Positions 35,825-46,372 of a stretch of DNA of 64,000 bases are shown in pieces. Numbering within the stretch: position 1 is the stretch's first letter; the number at the start of each line of letters is the position of its first letter. Origin of the DNA: Psychroserpens luteus (GTDB lineage Bacteria > Bacteroidota > Bacteroidia > Flavobacteriales > Flavobacteriaceae). The stretch spans positions 667,928 to 731,927 of the forward strand of contig NZ_JADILU010000002.1 of assembly GCF_015319355.1 (NCBI RefSeq), read 5' to 3'. The translations under genes were made by a program, and so were the position numbers. The notes under the pieces were generated by a model. The model saw only the letters and a program-made list of their open reading frames with translations, searched no databases and was not told where the DNA came from.

Positions 35825-37190
35825 AGCACTATTTAATAATTTTGACGAAGTTTCGTCTAAACAATGGAAGCAAAAAATCCAGATGGATTTAAAAGGTGCA
35901 GATTATAACGACACCCTAATTTGGCATACCAATGAAGGAATTGATGTAAAACCTTTTTATCATGCAGATGAATTGGATGTGACAACTAATCCGTCATTTT
36001 CTAAAGCTACTGAATTTGAAATCTGTCAATCTATATTTGTTGCTCATACCCAAAAATCGAATGCAAAAGCCATCGATGCTATTTCTAGAGGTGCAGAAAG
36101 TATTGAATTTATTATTCCTTCGGAAGATGTCATAATCAAAGACCTTCTAAAGGAAATAGACTCTACCTCTACTCCAATTACTTTCAAATTACTTTTTTTG
36201 TCTTCGGAATATATAAAAACGATTCCAACTCAAAATACCACCATTCAAACTGATATTATTGGTCACCTAGCAAAAACCGGAAATTGGTTTAAAAACCTAA
36301 ATGACGACCACAAACAATTTGAATCTATAGTAAAACATACCAATACTTTTACTGTTAATGCTGGTTTGTATCAAAATGCTGGAGCAAACATGATACAACA
36401 GCTCGCTTACACTTTAGCTCATACAAATGAATACTTCAATCATTTGAGCAGTTTGATAGAGTTTTCTAACAAAGAAATATTGAAGGTGATTATTAATATT
36501 TCCGTAGGTACAAATTACTTTTTTGAAATTGCAAAACTAAGAGCGTTACGTATTTTGTTTCAAACACTTTCAAGTGAATATGGTTTCAATTCTAATTGTC
36601 AAATTAATGTCACACCAACAAAACGGAATAAAACCATTTACGATTATAACACTAATTTGCTGCGCACAACTACAGAATGTATGAGCGCTATATTAGGTGG
36701 AGCAAATAATATTACAAATTTAGCTTATGATAGTATTTATCATAAAGACAATGAGTTTGGAGAACGTATTGCAAGAAACCAATTGCTCGTTTTAAAAGAA
36801 GAAAGCTATTTTGATAAAGTTGATAATCCAGCAGACGGTGCATATTATATAGAATCTTTGACAACACAATTATGTGATAAAGCATTGGAGTTATTTAAAG
36901 ATATTGAATCCAATGGCGGATTTTTATCACAACTAAAGACTGGCACTATTCAGAAAAAAATTAAAGAAAGCGCTTCAAAAGAGCAAGCTCAATTTGACTC
37001 AGGAGAACTTACTTTATTAGGAACAAATAAGCATCCAAATCCTCAAGATAAGATGAAAGACAATTTGGAGATATATCCTTTTGTAAAAATCAATCCAGTT
37101 AAAACATTAATAGAACCAATTATAGAAAAGCGTCTCGCAGAAACTCTAGAACAACAACGCTTAAATCAAGAACAATCAACCAATAAATAA
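35817..37190 (+). CDS. mutA: Methylmalonyl-CoA mutase small subunit
   Basis: 457 residues, homologous to the catalytic half of the large subunit but without a B12-binding domain, as normal for MutA in Bacteroidota. Conserved segments are SSKQWKQKIQMDLKGADYND, NAGANMIQQLAYTLAH and EFGERIARNQLLVLKEE. With MutB it interconverts methylmalonyl-CoA and succinyl-CoA. It overlaps the DivIC-like gene by 8 bp. Two lipoprotein genes lie between it and mutB, which is not the usual direct arrangement. Confidence 0.92.
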   Translation: MSKALFNNFDEVSSKQWKQKIQMDLKGADYNDTLIWHTNEGIDVKPFYHADELDVTTNPSFSKATEFEICQSIFVAHTQKSNAKAIDAISRGAESIEFIIPSEDVIIKDLLKEIDSTSTPITFKLLFLSSEYIKTIPTQNTTIQTDIIGHLAKTGNWFKNLNDDHKQFESIVKHTNTFTVNAGLYQNAGANMIQQLAYTLAHTNEYFNHLSSLIEFSNKEILKVIINISVGTNYFFEIAKLRALRILFQTLSSEYGFNSNCQINVTPTKRNKTIYDYNTNLLRTTTECMSAILGGANNITNLAYDSIYHKDNEFGERIARNQLLVLKEESYFDKVDNPADGAYYIESLTTQLCDKALELFKDIESNGGFLSQLKTGTIQKKIKESASKEQAQFDSGELTLLGTNKHPNPQDKMKDNLEIYPFVKINPVKTLIEPIIEKRLAETLEQQRLNQEQSTNK

Positions 37191-37197
37191 TACAACA

Positions 37198-37866
37198 ATG
37201 AAGTTTAAATTAGTATTAGTTGCCATCTGTTTATGTGTTTTTAACTGTAAAGAAGACACAAAAACACAAGAACAAACACCATCAAAAATTGTAGATTTTG
37301 ATTACAAATTTCCAAGTGTGCAAAAACTCGTTGACTGTGAAGGACTAGATAATGGTTTGTATCAAGAAGCGATGCAATCTTTTGAAGAAGATATTGCAAA
37401 TTATTATACACCTGAGAAACCTATACTTTCTCGTGCATACAGCCTATTTGTAAGTCAAGCAATCGCTAACAAAGTAGATTACTCTAAGTTAGTTTCAGAT
37501 CATTCTAAAAAAGCATTAGAAGCTCTTGAACAAGACAAAACACTTTGGACAACTAATCCAGATGGTAGCAGAATTAATTATAATCACCCAATATTTAAAT
37601 GTATTGCTAAAAATATCAAAGACGAACAATTACAAAAAACTTTTAGTGCTTTAATAGATACCAATAGCATGAGTTTAAGAATGTTTGGAGATCAACTAAA
37701 GCGTAAAACTTTTGGAATGAAAGACGACAAGTATTTAGCAACGTATGTTGCTTTAGAGTTGTTCTACGGAAAAATTTACGATAAAGATTTAAGTGAAATA
37801 CCATCAAATGCTGTCAAAACTGGCTCAGAAAAAGAACATTCAGAAGGTGATGGACATAATCATTAA
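37198..37866 (+). CDS. Hypothetical lipoprotein within the mutase operon
   Basis: 222 residues. The signal peptide ends in FNCKED (lipobox Cys ~17). The mature part is largely helical with no recognised domain; it has a DCEGL segment and a second cysteine (FKCIAKNI). The C-terminus carries a His-rich tail (EHSEGDGHNH) that could bind metal. It is 7 bp after mutA and 4 bp before a second lipoprotein gene, so all are in one operon. There is no evidence for a direct role in the mutase reaction. Confidence 0.6.
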   Translation: MKFKLVLVAICLCVFNCKEDTKTQEQTPSKIVDFDYKFPSVQKLVDCEGLDNGLYQEAMQSFEEDIANYYTPEKPILSRAYSLFVSQAIANKVDYSKLVSDHSKKALEALEQDKTLWTTNPDGSRINYNHPIFKCIAKNIKDEQLQKTFSALIDTNSMSLRMFGDQLKRKTFGMKDDKYLATYVALELFYGKIYDKDLSEIPSNAVKTGSEKEHSEGDGHNH

Positions 37867-37870
37867 ATAA

Positions 37871-38482
37871 ATGAAGTTTCAATTAATATTTTTATGTTTC
37901 TTCTCATTATTATTTCTCAATTGTGATGAAGCAAACAAATCTAAAGAACGTAATGATGTTCCTGGTGAATATTATGCTTTAGATGAAGATAACATAGATG
38001 TATTTTTACCTGCATACTTTAGAGAATTTTCAGAAGATGAGTATGATTTGTTAATTGATTCTTTGCCAGATTCCGAAGAAAAAAGAATTGAAAGAAAACG
38101 TTTTAATTATTTGAAGTTCTCTAAAGGCAATATTTATTATTTTAAAGATGTCGCTTCTTCTACTTTAATAAGTGTAAAAATGGGAGAATATATTGATTTT
38201 ACAAAAGAAGAATCTGCATATTTATTAGGAATGATGTCTAATACATGTAGTAGTTACGCTGAAATGTTAGATATGAATTATGAAAAGTTAAATGCTGGTT
38301 ATTCTGGACTTTCCAAAACAAAAGTTTTTAAAGGTGCATATAAAATATCAAATGGAATAAACTATAGTAGTTATAGTACGATGTATCTTATTACATCCAA
38401 CTATAAAACTTTTTCTATTAATATTTATTCTAATTCTAATAAAAACTATAATTCATTTATTGAAAAAATAGTCGTGAGATAA
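37871..38482 (+). CDS. Hypothetical lipoprotein within the mutase operon
   Basis: 203 residues. Lipobox FLNC (Cys ~18) after a short signal peptide. The body is rich in Ser, Tyr and Asn, suggesting a beta-rich periplasmic fold ([18 protein letters not shown]). No family recognised. The stop overlaps the mutB ATG by one base (TAATG), which indicates translational coupling to mutB. Confidence 0.6.
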   Translation: MKFQLIFLCFFSLLFLNCDEANKSKERNDVPGEYYALDEDNIDVFLPAYFREFSEDEYDLLIDSLPDSEEKRIERKRFNYLKFSKGNIYYFKDVASSTLISVKMGEYIDFTKEESAYLLGMMSNTCSSYAEMLDMNYEKLNAGYSGLSKTKVFKGAYKISNGINYSSYSTMYLITSNYKTFSINIYSNSNKNYNSFIEKIVVR

Positions 38483-40605
38483 TGAGAAAAAACATTCAAC
38501 ATATAACCATAAAATCAAAAGCTACAGATCAAAAGTCTGAAGTCGTAGAGACTTTTAAAACAGCTGAAGATATTGACATACAATCCTCCTACTCTAAAGA
38601 TGATATTTCAAACTTAGAGCACTTAAATTTTGTAGCAGGAATTGCACCAAACCTTCGTGGACCTTATTCTACGATGTATGTTCGCAGACCTTGGACGATT
38701 CGTCAATATGCAGGTTTTTCTACTGCAGAAGACAGTAACGCATTCTACAGAAGAAATCTTGCTGCTGGACAAAAAGGATTATCTGTTGCCTTTGATTTAG
38801 CAACACACCGAGGCTATGATTCAGATCATGAGCGTGTTGTTGGTGATGTTGGTAAAGCTGGTGTTGCTATAGATTCGGTTGAGGACATGAAAATTCTCTT
38901 TGATCAGATTCCTTTAGATAAAATGTCGGTTTCAATGACCATGAATGGTGCAGTGTTACCAATTATGGCGTTTTATATTGTTGCTGCGGAAGAACAAGGC
39001 GTTGATCCAAAAGATTTAGCAGGAACCATCCAAAACGATATCTTAAAGGAGTTTATGGTGAGAAACACTTATATTTATCCTCCTACACCTTCAATGACCA
39101 TCATTTCAGATATTTTTGAATATACGAGCAAGCATATGCCTAAATTCAATAGTATTAGTATTTCAGGATACCACATGCAAGAAGCTGGTGCAACCTGTGA
39201 TATTGAATTGGCTTACACTTTAGCTGACGGACTAGAATACATAAAAAAAGGACTTGAAGCAAGAATGGATATTGACACTTTTGCACCTAGATTGTCTTTC
39301 TTTTGGGCTATTGGGATGAATCATTTCATGGAAATCGCCAAAATGAGAGCAGCTCGAATGTTGTGGGCAAAACTAGTCAGTCAATTCAATCCTAAAAATC
39401 AAAAATCTCTAGCTTTACGTACACATTGCCAAACTTCTGGGTGGAGTTTAACAGAACAAGATCCATTTAATAATGTAGCAAGAACAACTATTGAAGCTGC
39501 TGCTGCTGCTTTTGGTGGTACACAAAGTTTGCATACTAATGCGCTGGATGAAGCGATTGCTCTACCAACAGATTTTTCTGCACGTATTGCAAGAAATACT
39601 CAAATATTTTTACAAGAGGAAACAGGCATCACAAAAACTGTTGATCCATGGGCAGGAAGTTATTACGTAGAAAAGCTAACGCAAGATATCACTCAAAAAG
39701 CATGGTCTTTAATTGAAGAAGTTGAAGAACTTGGCGGAATGACAAAAGCCATAGAAGCTGGGATTCCTAAGTTGCGTATTGAAGAAGCTGCTGCTAGAAA
39801 ACAAGCACGAATAGATTCTAATCAAGATGTCATTGTTGGTGTTAATAAATATCGCTTGGAAGAAGAAGATCCAATTTCTACTTTAGAAGTCGATAATCAA
39901 ACAGTAAGATTAGGACAAATAAAGAGTTTAGAGCACATAAAAGCTACACGAAATGCAAAAGCTGTCGCAGAAGCTTTATCAAATTTAACCCAAGCTGCTC
40001 GTTCAAAACAAGAGAATTTATTAGCTTTAGCTGTAATTGCAGCTAGAGAACGTGCAACTTTAGGAGAAATTAGTGATGCTCTTGAAGAAGAGTTTGGACG
40101 TTATAAAGCGCAAATAAAAACATTTTCGGGAGTGTATAGTAAAGAAATAAAAGACGATAAAAGTTTTCAAAAAGCACGAGAACTCGCAGATAAATTTGCA
40201 GAGCAAGATGGTCGTAGACCAAGAATCATGATTGCTAAAATGGGACAAGATGGTCATGATCGTGGAGCCAAAGTTGTAGCTACTGGGTATGCAGATGTTG
40301 GCTTTGATGTTGATATTGGTCCACTCTTTCAAACACCAAAAGAAGCTGCCAAACAAGCAGTAGAAAATGACGTTCATATTCTAGGCGTATCTTCCTTAGC
40401 TGCAGGACATAAAACCCTTGTACCTCAAGTTATAGAAGAACTAAAAAAATATGGTCGTGATGACATTATGGTCATCGTTGGAGGTGTAATCCCTAAGCAA
40501 GATTATCAATATTTGTTCGATGCTGGAGCAATTGCTGTTTTTGGTCCTGGAACTAAAATTAGTGATGCAGCTATTAAAATTTTGGAAATACTTATTGATG
40601 AATAA
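38482..40605 (+). CDS. mutB: Methylmalonyl-CoA mutase large subunit
   Basis: 707 residues, the full length. The N-terminal catalytic barrel has [36 protein letters not shown] and [20 protein letters not shown]. The C-terminal B12 domain has the cobalamin-binding motif [18 protein letters not shown] (D-x-H-x-x-G) and GGVIPKQD. It forms a heterodimer with MutA and uses adenosylcobalamin. I saw no cobalamin riboswitch before the operon. The next gene starts inside its last codons. Confidence 0.97.
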   Translation: MRKNIQHITIKSKATDQKSEVVETFKTAEDIDIQSSYSKDDISNLEHLNFVAGIAPNLRGPYSTMYVRRPWTIRQYAGFSTAEDSNAFYRRNLAAGQKGLSVAFDLATHRGYDSDHERVVGDVGKAGVAIDSVEDMKILFDQIPLDKMSVSMTMNGAVLPIMAFYIVAAEEQGVDPKDLAGTIQNDILKEFMVRNTYIYPPTPSMTIISDIFEYTSKHMPKFNSISISGYHMQEAGATCDIELAYTLADGLEYIKKGLEARMDIDTFAPRLSFFWAIGMNHFMEIAKMRAARMLWAKLVSQFNPKNQKSLALRTHCQTSGWSLTEQDPFNNVARTTIEAAAAAFGGTQSLHTNALDEAIALPTDFSARIARNTQIFLQEETGITKTVDPWAGSYYVEKLTQDITQKAWSLIEEVEELGGMTKAIEAGIPKLRIEEAAARKQARIDSNQDVIVGVNKYRLEEEDPISTLEVDNQTVRLGQIKSLEHIKATRNAKAVAEALSNLTQAARSKQENLLALAVIAARERATLGEISDALEEEFGRYKAQIKTFSGVYSKEIKDDKSFQKARELADKFAEQDGRRPRIMIAKMGQDGHDRGAKVVATGYADVGFDVDIGPLFQTPKEAAKQAVENDVHILGVSSLAAGHKTLVPQVIEELKKYGRDDIMVIVGGVIPKQDYQYLFDAGAIAVFGPGTKISDAAIKILEILIDE

Positions 40606-40987
40606 ATCTCTAAAACTCTTGCTACTGTTATTTATAAGTGTAAATACTCTATATGCTCAAAATACTAAAGAACTAGACATCAATATCGAAAACCTCTCTA
40701 AAAAATGGGAAATAATTGGTGTCATAAATCCAGATGTAAGTGCCGAAGAGTTAGAAGAAACCCTATCTATGTTAGAAAGCACTTACCTTTTACTTAACAA
40801 AGACTCTACATATGTGTTTAGTTTTATTATGGAATTAGAAGGCAAATGGCAACTTAAAGATAATGTGATTCACACAAAAGACAATAGAGGTGAAAATAAA
40901 TGGATCATTCATAGCTTAGAAGAAAACAGTATCATACTCTCACGAAATCAAGCCAAACAAAAATTAGTTTTCAAACCTAAAAAATAG
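40598..40987 (+). CDS. Small hypothetical secreted protein, lipocalin-like
   Basis: 129 residues from the ATG at 40598, which opens a signal peptide ([17 protein letters not shown]). The mature part has alternating strands ([42 protein letters not shown]) like a lipocalin/DUF4488-type barrel, but I cannot assign a family. A longer frame starting at 40520 inside mutB is rejected. It overlaps mutB by 8 bp. Confidence 0.6.
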   Translation: MNKSLKLLLLLFISVNTLYAQNTKELDINIENLSKKWEIIGVINPDVSAEELEETLSMLESTYLLLNKDSTYVFSFIMELEGKWQLKDNVIHTKDNRGENKWIIHSLEENSIILSRNQAKQKLVFKPKK

Positions 40988-40998
40988 ACTTAGCTTCA

Positions 40999-41534
40999 TT
41001 GCATATACTCTATTTAAAACCTTCTTTTTTATTTAAAATTTCATTGAAACGTAACCACTACACATTAGAAAACAACAAACTTACATTACACGTTAAACCC
41101 TCTCCCATCTTTGTTAGAGTACTGATGTTTATTTTTAGTTTCATGTTATTTATTTTACCAATTGTTGGTATGATAAGTTACATTTCTGAAGGAAAAGGAA
41201 TTCATGCAGGATTTTTTGTAACAATTTTCATCTTTAGTCTTTTAGGTTTCTATCTTTTACGTGTTTCGCTTTGGAATACCTACGGAAAAGAAGAACTCGT
41301 ATTCTCAAATAACCAATGCACTTACGTTGCTAATTATGGTTGGTTTAAAGATCGTGTAAAAACAGAACCGTTTGACACCACTAACTTTGCTAAAAATCCT
41401 GTTGGATATATCTAGAAGATAACAATTACACACTAGTCATTGAAGACTTTAAAGCTGAAAACGAAATAGTGTGCGTCACAAAAATACCAGAAAGGGAATT
41501 AGAAAAATTGATTCAAGAATTAAAAGAAATGTAA
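40999..41534 (+). pseudogene. Frameshifted two-helix membrane protein (PH-like)
   Basis: The frame encodes about 138 residues: an N-terminal NHYTLENNKLTLHVKPSP, two transmembrane helices (LMFIFSFMLFILPIVGMI and FVTIFIFSLLGFYLLRVSL) and NTYGKEELVFSNNQ, ending at the stop at 41413-41415 after NPVGYI. In another frame the sequence continues immediately as YLEDNNYTLVIEDFKAEN and ends ELKEM at 41534. One base lost in the GGATATATCT stretch would explain this. The two parts read as one ~175-residue protein. It may be a real mutation or a sequence error. The start is TTG at 40999 or TTG at 41044; no ATG is available. Confidence 0.55.
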
Positions 41535-41696
41535 ATCAACTAATCGTTAAAACCTGTTAAAACTCTACAATTCAAGTCATTGTTTTTTATAATTATTGTA
41601 AATTATAAGAAAATTAGCACGATATACAATTTTAAACTAAAAACTTAGTTGTATTTTTATGTTAATTAATTTAATACTAATCAAAAAAACAAACTC

Positions 41697-44537
41697 ATGA
41701 ATCAAAAACCATCAACATTCAAAATGCTGAGTGTCATTTTGATATTCTTTTTCTCAATTGGGACCTTTGCCCAAGATGTAAAAATGAAAACAAAAGACAT
41801 TTCTTCTACTGAAAAAATCCCTTTCAATCCAGAAGTAAAAACTGGAGTATTAAGTAATGGCCTTACCTATTACATCAAAAATAACGGTAAACCAGAAAAC
41901 AAAGTTGAATTACGACTTGTTGTCAAAGCAGGCTCAATTCTTGAAGATGAAGATCAACTTGGTCTTGCTCATTTTATGGAGCACATGAATTTTAACGGTA
42001 CAAAAAACTTTAAAAAAAACGAACTTGTTGATTATCTACAAAGTATTGGCGTCAAATTTGGTGCACATTTAAATGCATACACAAGTTTTGATGAAACAGT
42101 GTACATCCTTCCTATTCCTAGTGAAGATCCAGAAAAATTAGAGAAAGGGTTTCAAATTCTTGAAGATTGGGCTCACAATGCCCTATTAACAGATGAGGAA
42201 ATTGATAACGAACGTGGTGTTGTACTAGAAGAGTATCGCTTAGGTCAAGGCGCAAACGAGCGCATGATGCAAAAATATTTACCAAAAATGCTTTATGGAT
42301 CTAGATATGCAGAACGTCTTCCTATTGGTACAAAAGAAAACCTCGAAAACTTTAAATATGAAAGCCTAAGACGTTTTTATAAAGATTGGTACAGACCAGA
42401 TTTAATGTCTGTAATGGCAGTTGGTGATGTGGATGTTGCCACTTTGGAAGCAAAAATTAAAGAGCACTTCGGAAATATTAAAATGCCAGAAAATCCTAAA
42501 CCTCGACCAGAATATGACTTGCCAAATCACAAAGAAACCTTTGTTGCTATAGAATCTGATAAAGAAGCATCCTTCTCACAAGTACAAGTGATGTTTAAGG
42601 ATCAAGAAAATTCTACTCCAGATAAAACACTTGCACAGTACAGAGAATCTATTGTAGAAGGGCTGTTCTCACAAATGCTGAACAACCGTTTACAAGAATT
42701 AACTAATAACGAAAAACCTCCTTTTGTATTTGGGTATAGTTATCATGGTGGCACATATGTTAAAAGCAAAGATGCCTACCAAAGTGTTGCTATGACTAAA
42801 GAAGACGGACAATTAAACGCTTTTAAAACCTTACTAGAAGAGAATCAACGCGTAAAACAACATGGATTTTTTGAAGGTGAATTTGAACGTGCTAAAAAAG
42901 ATATTTTGGCTAGAATGGAAAAATCATTCAAGGATAAAGACAAAATGGAATCTAATAGAGTTATTGGAGAATATGTAAGAAACTTTCTAGCAGAAGAACC
43001 AATGCCTGGAATTGAATGGGAATTTAATTTTTACCAAAAACAACTTCCAACAATTTCTCTAAGCGAAGTCAATGCACTTGTTGACGATTATATTAAAGAT
43101 GAAAATCGTGTTGTAATATTGACTGGTCCTGAAAAGGAAGGATTAACTAAAGTCACTGAGGCTCAAATCAAAGAGGTTCTTAATGACGTCGCGAACAAAA
43201 AACTAGAACCTTACGTAGATGAAGAAGTTGCTTCGTCGCTAATAACGACCATGCCAAAAGCTGGTACAATTACAGACTACAAAACAAATGACAAACTTGG
43301 CACAACAACCTTAACTTTAAGCAATGGAGCAAAATTAACTTATAAAGTAACCGATTTCAAAAACGACGAAATCCTCTTCGATGCCTTTAGCTATGGAGGA
43401 ACATCATTATACTCAATTGAAGATTACAAAGCTACTGTAAACGCAAATGGTGGATTATCTGAAGCAGGAATCAACGGGTTTGATAAAACGCAAATGGACA
43501 AAATGATGTCTGGTAAGATTGTTAGGGTAAGACCTAGTATTGGGACTTACAGTGAAAATATATCTGGATCTACGACTCCAAAAGATTTAGAGAGTCTTTT
43601 TCAAATGGTACACTTATACTTTACTGCATTAAATAAAGATGATAAAGCATTTAACTCCTATCTAGCAAAACAAAAATCATTTTTAGGTAATATGATGTCA
43701 AATCCTCAAACGTATTTCTCTGTAAAAATGGGAGAATTCATGTATGGCGAAAATCCTAGATATACTGGATTTCCAACACCTGAGAAGATGGACGAGGCAG
43801 ATTATGATTTAGCTTATAAGAAATATCAAGAACGTTTTGATGATGCTGGTGATTTCCACTTTTATTTCGTCGGAAATATCGATGAAAAGAAGCTTGTAGA
43901 ATTTGCAAGCACATATTTAGCGAGTCTTCCTGGAAAAAACTCTAATGAAATGTATAAGGAATCAGATTTTAGACCACTTACAGGACAGCATGAAAAAATC
44001 ATTAAAAAAGGAACCGATCCTAAAAGTTCTGTGCGTATTACATTTCATGGACCAACAAATTATGATGCAAAAGAAGATTTTGCAATGGAAACATTAGGAG
44101 AAATTTTAACTATTAAACTCATAGAACAATTGCGTGAAGAAGAAGGAGGTGTTTATGGTGCTGGATCTAGAGGTAATATTAGTAAAATGCCTTATGGATG
44201 GTATAGCTTTAATATTAGTTTTCCATGTGGTCCAGAAAATGTTGATAAACTTAAAAAAGCAGCATTAGCAGAAGTAGAAAAACTGGTTAATGAAGGTCCA
44301 TCACAAAAAGATTTAGATAAAGTCAAGGAGTCTTATGTATTAGATCACAAAGAAGATTTACAACAAAATCGTTTTTGGTTACGCTTGTTAAAAAACTCAG
44401 ATTATCAAAAAAATGACCCTGAAAAAGTGTTAGATTTTGAGAAAAACGTACAAAGTCTTACTACCGAGTATCTTCAAGAAGTTGCTAAAAAATATTTGAA
44501 TGGCGATTATATTGTTGGAATTCACAATCCGGAATAG
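41697..44537 (+). CDS. Secreted M16 family zinc metallopeptidase (insulinase type)
   Basis: 946 residues, typical for the ~930-residue two-lobed secreted M16 proteases of Bacteroidota. The signal peptide ends SIGTFA-Q. The inverted zinc motif HFMEH lies at residues 92-96 (LGLAHFMEHMNF), with the downstream ligand region NERGVVLEEYRLG. The second, inactive lobe starts around residue 530. Expected in the periplasm or outer membrane, degrading peptides. A strong terminator follows 29 bp after the stop. Confidence 0.92.
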   Translation: MNQKPSTFKMLSVILIFFFSIGTFAQDVKMKTKDISSTEKIPFNPEVKTGVLSNGLTYYIKNNGKPENKVELRLVVKAGSILEDEDQLGLAHFMEHMNFNGTKNFKKNELVDYLQSIGVKFGAHLNAYTSFDETVYILPIPSEDPEKLEKGFQILEDWAHNALLTDEEIDNERGVVLEEYRLGQGANERMMQKYLPKMLYGSRYAERLPIGTKENLENFKYESLRRFYKDWYRPDLMSVMAVGDVDVATLEAKIKEHFGNIKMPENPKPRPEYDLPNHKETFVAIESDKEASFSQVQVMFKDQENSTPDKTLAQYRESIVEGLFSQMLNNRLQELTNNEKPPFVFGYSYHGGTYVKSKDAYQSVAMTKEDGQLNAFKTLLEENQRVKQHGFFEGEFERAKKDILARMEKSFKDKDKMESNRVIGEYVRNFLAEEPMPGIEWEFNFYQKQLPTISLSEVNALVDDYIKDENRVVILTGPEKEGLTKVTEAQIKEVLNDVANKKLEPYVDEEVASSLITTMPKAGTITDYKTNDKLGTTTLTLSNGAKLTYKVTDFKNDEILFDAFSYGGTSLYSIEDYKATVNANGGLSEAGINGFDKTQMDKMMSGKIVRVRPSIGTYSENISGSTTPKDLESLFQMVHLYFTALNKDDKAFNSYLAKQKSFLGNMMSNPQTYFSVKMGEFMYGENPRYTGFPTPEKMDEADYDLAYKKYQERFDDAGDFHFYFVGNIDEKKLVEFASTYLASLPGKNSNEMYKESDFRPLTGQHEKIIKKGTDPKSSVRITFHGPTNYDAKEDFAMETLGEILTIKLIEQLREEEGGVYGAGSRGNISKMPYGWYSFNISFPCGPENVDKLKKAALAEVEKLVNEGPSQKDLDKVKESYVLDHKEDLQQNRFWLRLLKNSDYQKNDPEKVLDFEKNVQSLTTEYLQEVAKKYLNGDYIVGIHNPE

Positions 44538-44565
44538 TCATAACTTTTCCGAAGAAATAAGAATT

Positions 44566-44594
44566 AAAAGCAGCTCTAACAAGCTGCTTTTTTT
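44566..44594 (+). terminator. Rho-independent terminator after the M16 peptidase gene
   Basis: Perfect 10-bp stem AAAAGCAGCT (44566-44575) and AGCTGCTTTT (44582-44591) with a 6-nt loop, followed by further T residues to 44594. It separates the peptidase from the parA operon. Confidence 0.85.
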
Positions 44595-44708
44595 CACATA
44601 CCACAATGCAATACACTGTTAACAACTTCAATTTCGAAAACTCACAAATAATCGTATTTTTACGCTGGAGAAATTTTAAATCTCTATTTAATAAAACCAA
44701 ATTATTTA

Positions 44709-45473
44709 ATGGGTAAAATCATTGCAATTGCCAATCAAAAAGGAGGTGTTGGTAAAACAACAACTTCAGTCAACTTAGCAGCTTCGTTAGGTGTTCTAGA
44801 AAAGAAAGTACTCCTTATAGACGCAGATCCTCAAGCCAATGCTTCATCTGGTCTTGGTATTGATGTAGAACAAGTTGAAGTTGGAACCTACCAATTACTA
44901 GAACATACAGCAACAGCAGAACAATGTATCATTGCAGCAAATTCTCCAAATGTAGATATCATTCCTGCACATATAGATCTTGTTGCGATTGAAATAGAAC
45001 TTGTAGATAAAGATGAACGTGAGTATATGCTCAAAAAAGCAATTTCTCACTTAAAATCATCTTATGATTACATTTTAATAGACTGTGCTCCTTCTCTTGG
45101 CTTATTAACTTTAAACGCTTTAACTGCAGCAGATGCTGTGATTATCCCTATTCAATGTGAATATTTTGCGTTAGAAGGTTTAGGTAAGTTATTAAACACA
45201 ATTAAAAGTGTTCAAAAAATCCATAATAAGGATTTAGATATTGAAGGCATGCTATTAACTATGTTTGATCAACGTTTACGTTTATCTAATCAAGTTGTTG
45301 AAGAAGTACAAAAGCATTTTAGTGATATGGTTTTTGATACCATCATTCAACGAAATGTAAGATTAGGAGAAGCACCTAGTTATGGAGAAAGCATTATTAA
45401 ATATGATGTAAGTAGTAAAGGTGCAGTCAACTATTTAAGTTTAGCAAAAGAAATTATAAAGAAGAACGCATAA
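44709..45473 (+). CDS. parA: Chromosome partitioning ATPase ParA (Soj)
   Basis: 254 residues, normal length. Deviant Walker A motif KGGVGKTT at residues 11-18, Walker A' VLLIDADPQANASS and Walker B ILIDCAPSLGLLTLNAL. It drives segregation of ParB-bound DNA. Its stop overlaps the parB ATG by one base. I saw no classical parS site (TGTTTCACGTGAAACA) in this window. A weak -7-like sequence lies upstream, with no clear -33. Confidence 0.95.
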   Translation: MGKIIAIANQKGGVGKTTTSVNLAASLGVLEKKVLLIDADPQANASSGLGIDVEQVEVGTYQLLEHTATAEQCIIAANSPNVDIIPAHIDLVAIEIELVDKDEREYMLKKAISHLKSSYDYILIDCAPSLGLLTLNALTAADAVIIPIQCEYFALEGLGKLLNTIKSVQKIHNKDLDIEGMLLTMFDQRLRLSNQVVEEVQKHFSDMVFDTIIQRNVRLGEAPSYGESIIKYDVSSKGAVNYLSLAKEIIKKNA

Positions 45474-46372
45474 TGGCGAAGGCAACAAAAAAACAAGCAC
45501 TTGGTAGAGGTTTATCAGCATTGTTGAAAGATCCTTCTAACGATATACAATCTGCTCAAGACAAAAACGCTGATACTATCATTGGTAACATCGTGGAATT
45601 AGATTTGGATGCAATAGAAATTAATCCTTTTCAACCAAGAACAAATTTTAATGAAGAAACACTAAGAGAATTAGCGTCTTCTATTAAAGAACTTGGTGTT
45701 ATTCAACCAATTACTGTACGTAAATTAGAATTCAATAAGTTTCAGTTAGTTTCTGGTGAACGTCGTTTTAGAGCATCAAAACTCATTGGGTTAACAACAA
45801 TTCCTGCATATATTAGAATTGCTAATGACCAAGAGTCATTAGAAATGGCATTGGTAGAAAATATTCAACGTCAAGATTTAGATCCAATAGAAATTGCACT
45901 CTCTTACCAACGTTTAATAGATGAGATCGCTTTAACTCAAGAACAAATGAGTGAACGTGTTGGTAAAAAACGATCTACAATTGCTAATTATTTGCGATTA
46001 TTAAAATTAGATCCTATTATTCAAACTGGGATGCGTGATGGTTTTATCTCCATGGGTCATGGACGTGCTATGATTAATATAGAAGACCAAAATGATCAAT
46101 TAGACATTTACGAGAAAATAATTACAGATAAATTATCGGTTAGAGCTACAGAGCAATTGGTTAAGAGTTATCAAAATCCTTCAGCTAAAAAAACGCCTGA
46201 ACCTCAAGAGCACCCTAAATTTGTTAAAAAAGGCATAAAAGAATTTTCAGAATACTTTGGTCACAAAATTGGCGTTAAAGTGTCAAAGAATGGTAAAGGA
46301 CAAATTACAATTCCGTTTCATTCTGAAGAAGATTTCAATCGTATAAAAAAACTAGTTCAAAGTGCTAAATAA
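45473..46372 (+). CDS. parB: Chromosome partitioning protein ParB
   Basis: 299 residues. An N-terminal ParB/Srx domain has INPFQPRTNFNEETLRELA and the CTP-binding SGERRFRAS motif. An HTH region follows (LTQEQMSERVGKKRSTIANY), and the C-terminal ~80 residues form a dimerisation domain. It binds parS and spreads. The opening KKQALGRGLSALL is the typical ParB start. Overlaps parA by 1 bp and DUF5683 by 11 bp. Confidence 0.96.
   Translation: MAKATKKQALGRGLSALLKDPSNDIQSAQDKNADTIIGNIVELDLDAIEINPFQPRTNFNEETLRELASSIKELGVIQPITVRKLEFNKFQLVSGERRFRASKLIGLTTIPAYIRIANDQESLEMALVENIQRQDLDPIEIALSYQRLIDEIALTQEQMSERVGKKRSTIANYLRLLKLDPIIQTGMRDGFISMGHGRAMINIEDQNDQLDIYEKIITDKLSVRATEQLVKSYQNPSAKKTPEPQEHPKFVKKGIKEFSEYFGHKIGVKVSKNGKGQITIPFHSEEDFNRIKKLVQSAK

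Noticed and set aside
40060-40377. Opposite-strand ORF inside mutB
   Set aside because: It is a shadow of a highly conserved gene; cysteine- and aromatic-rich nonsense without a domain.
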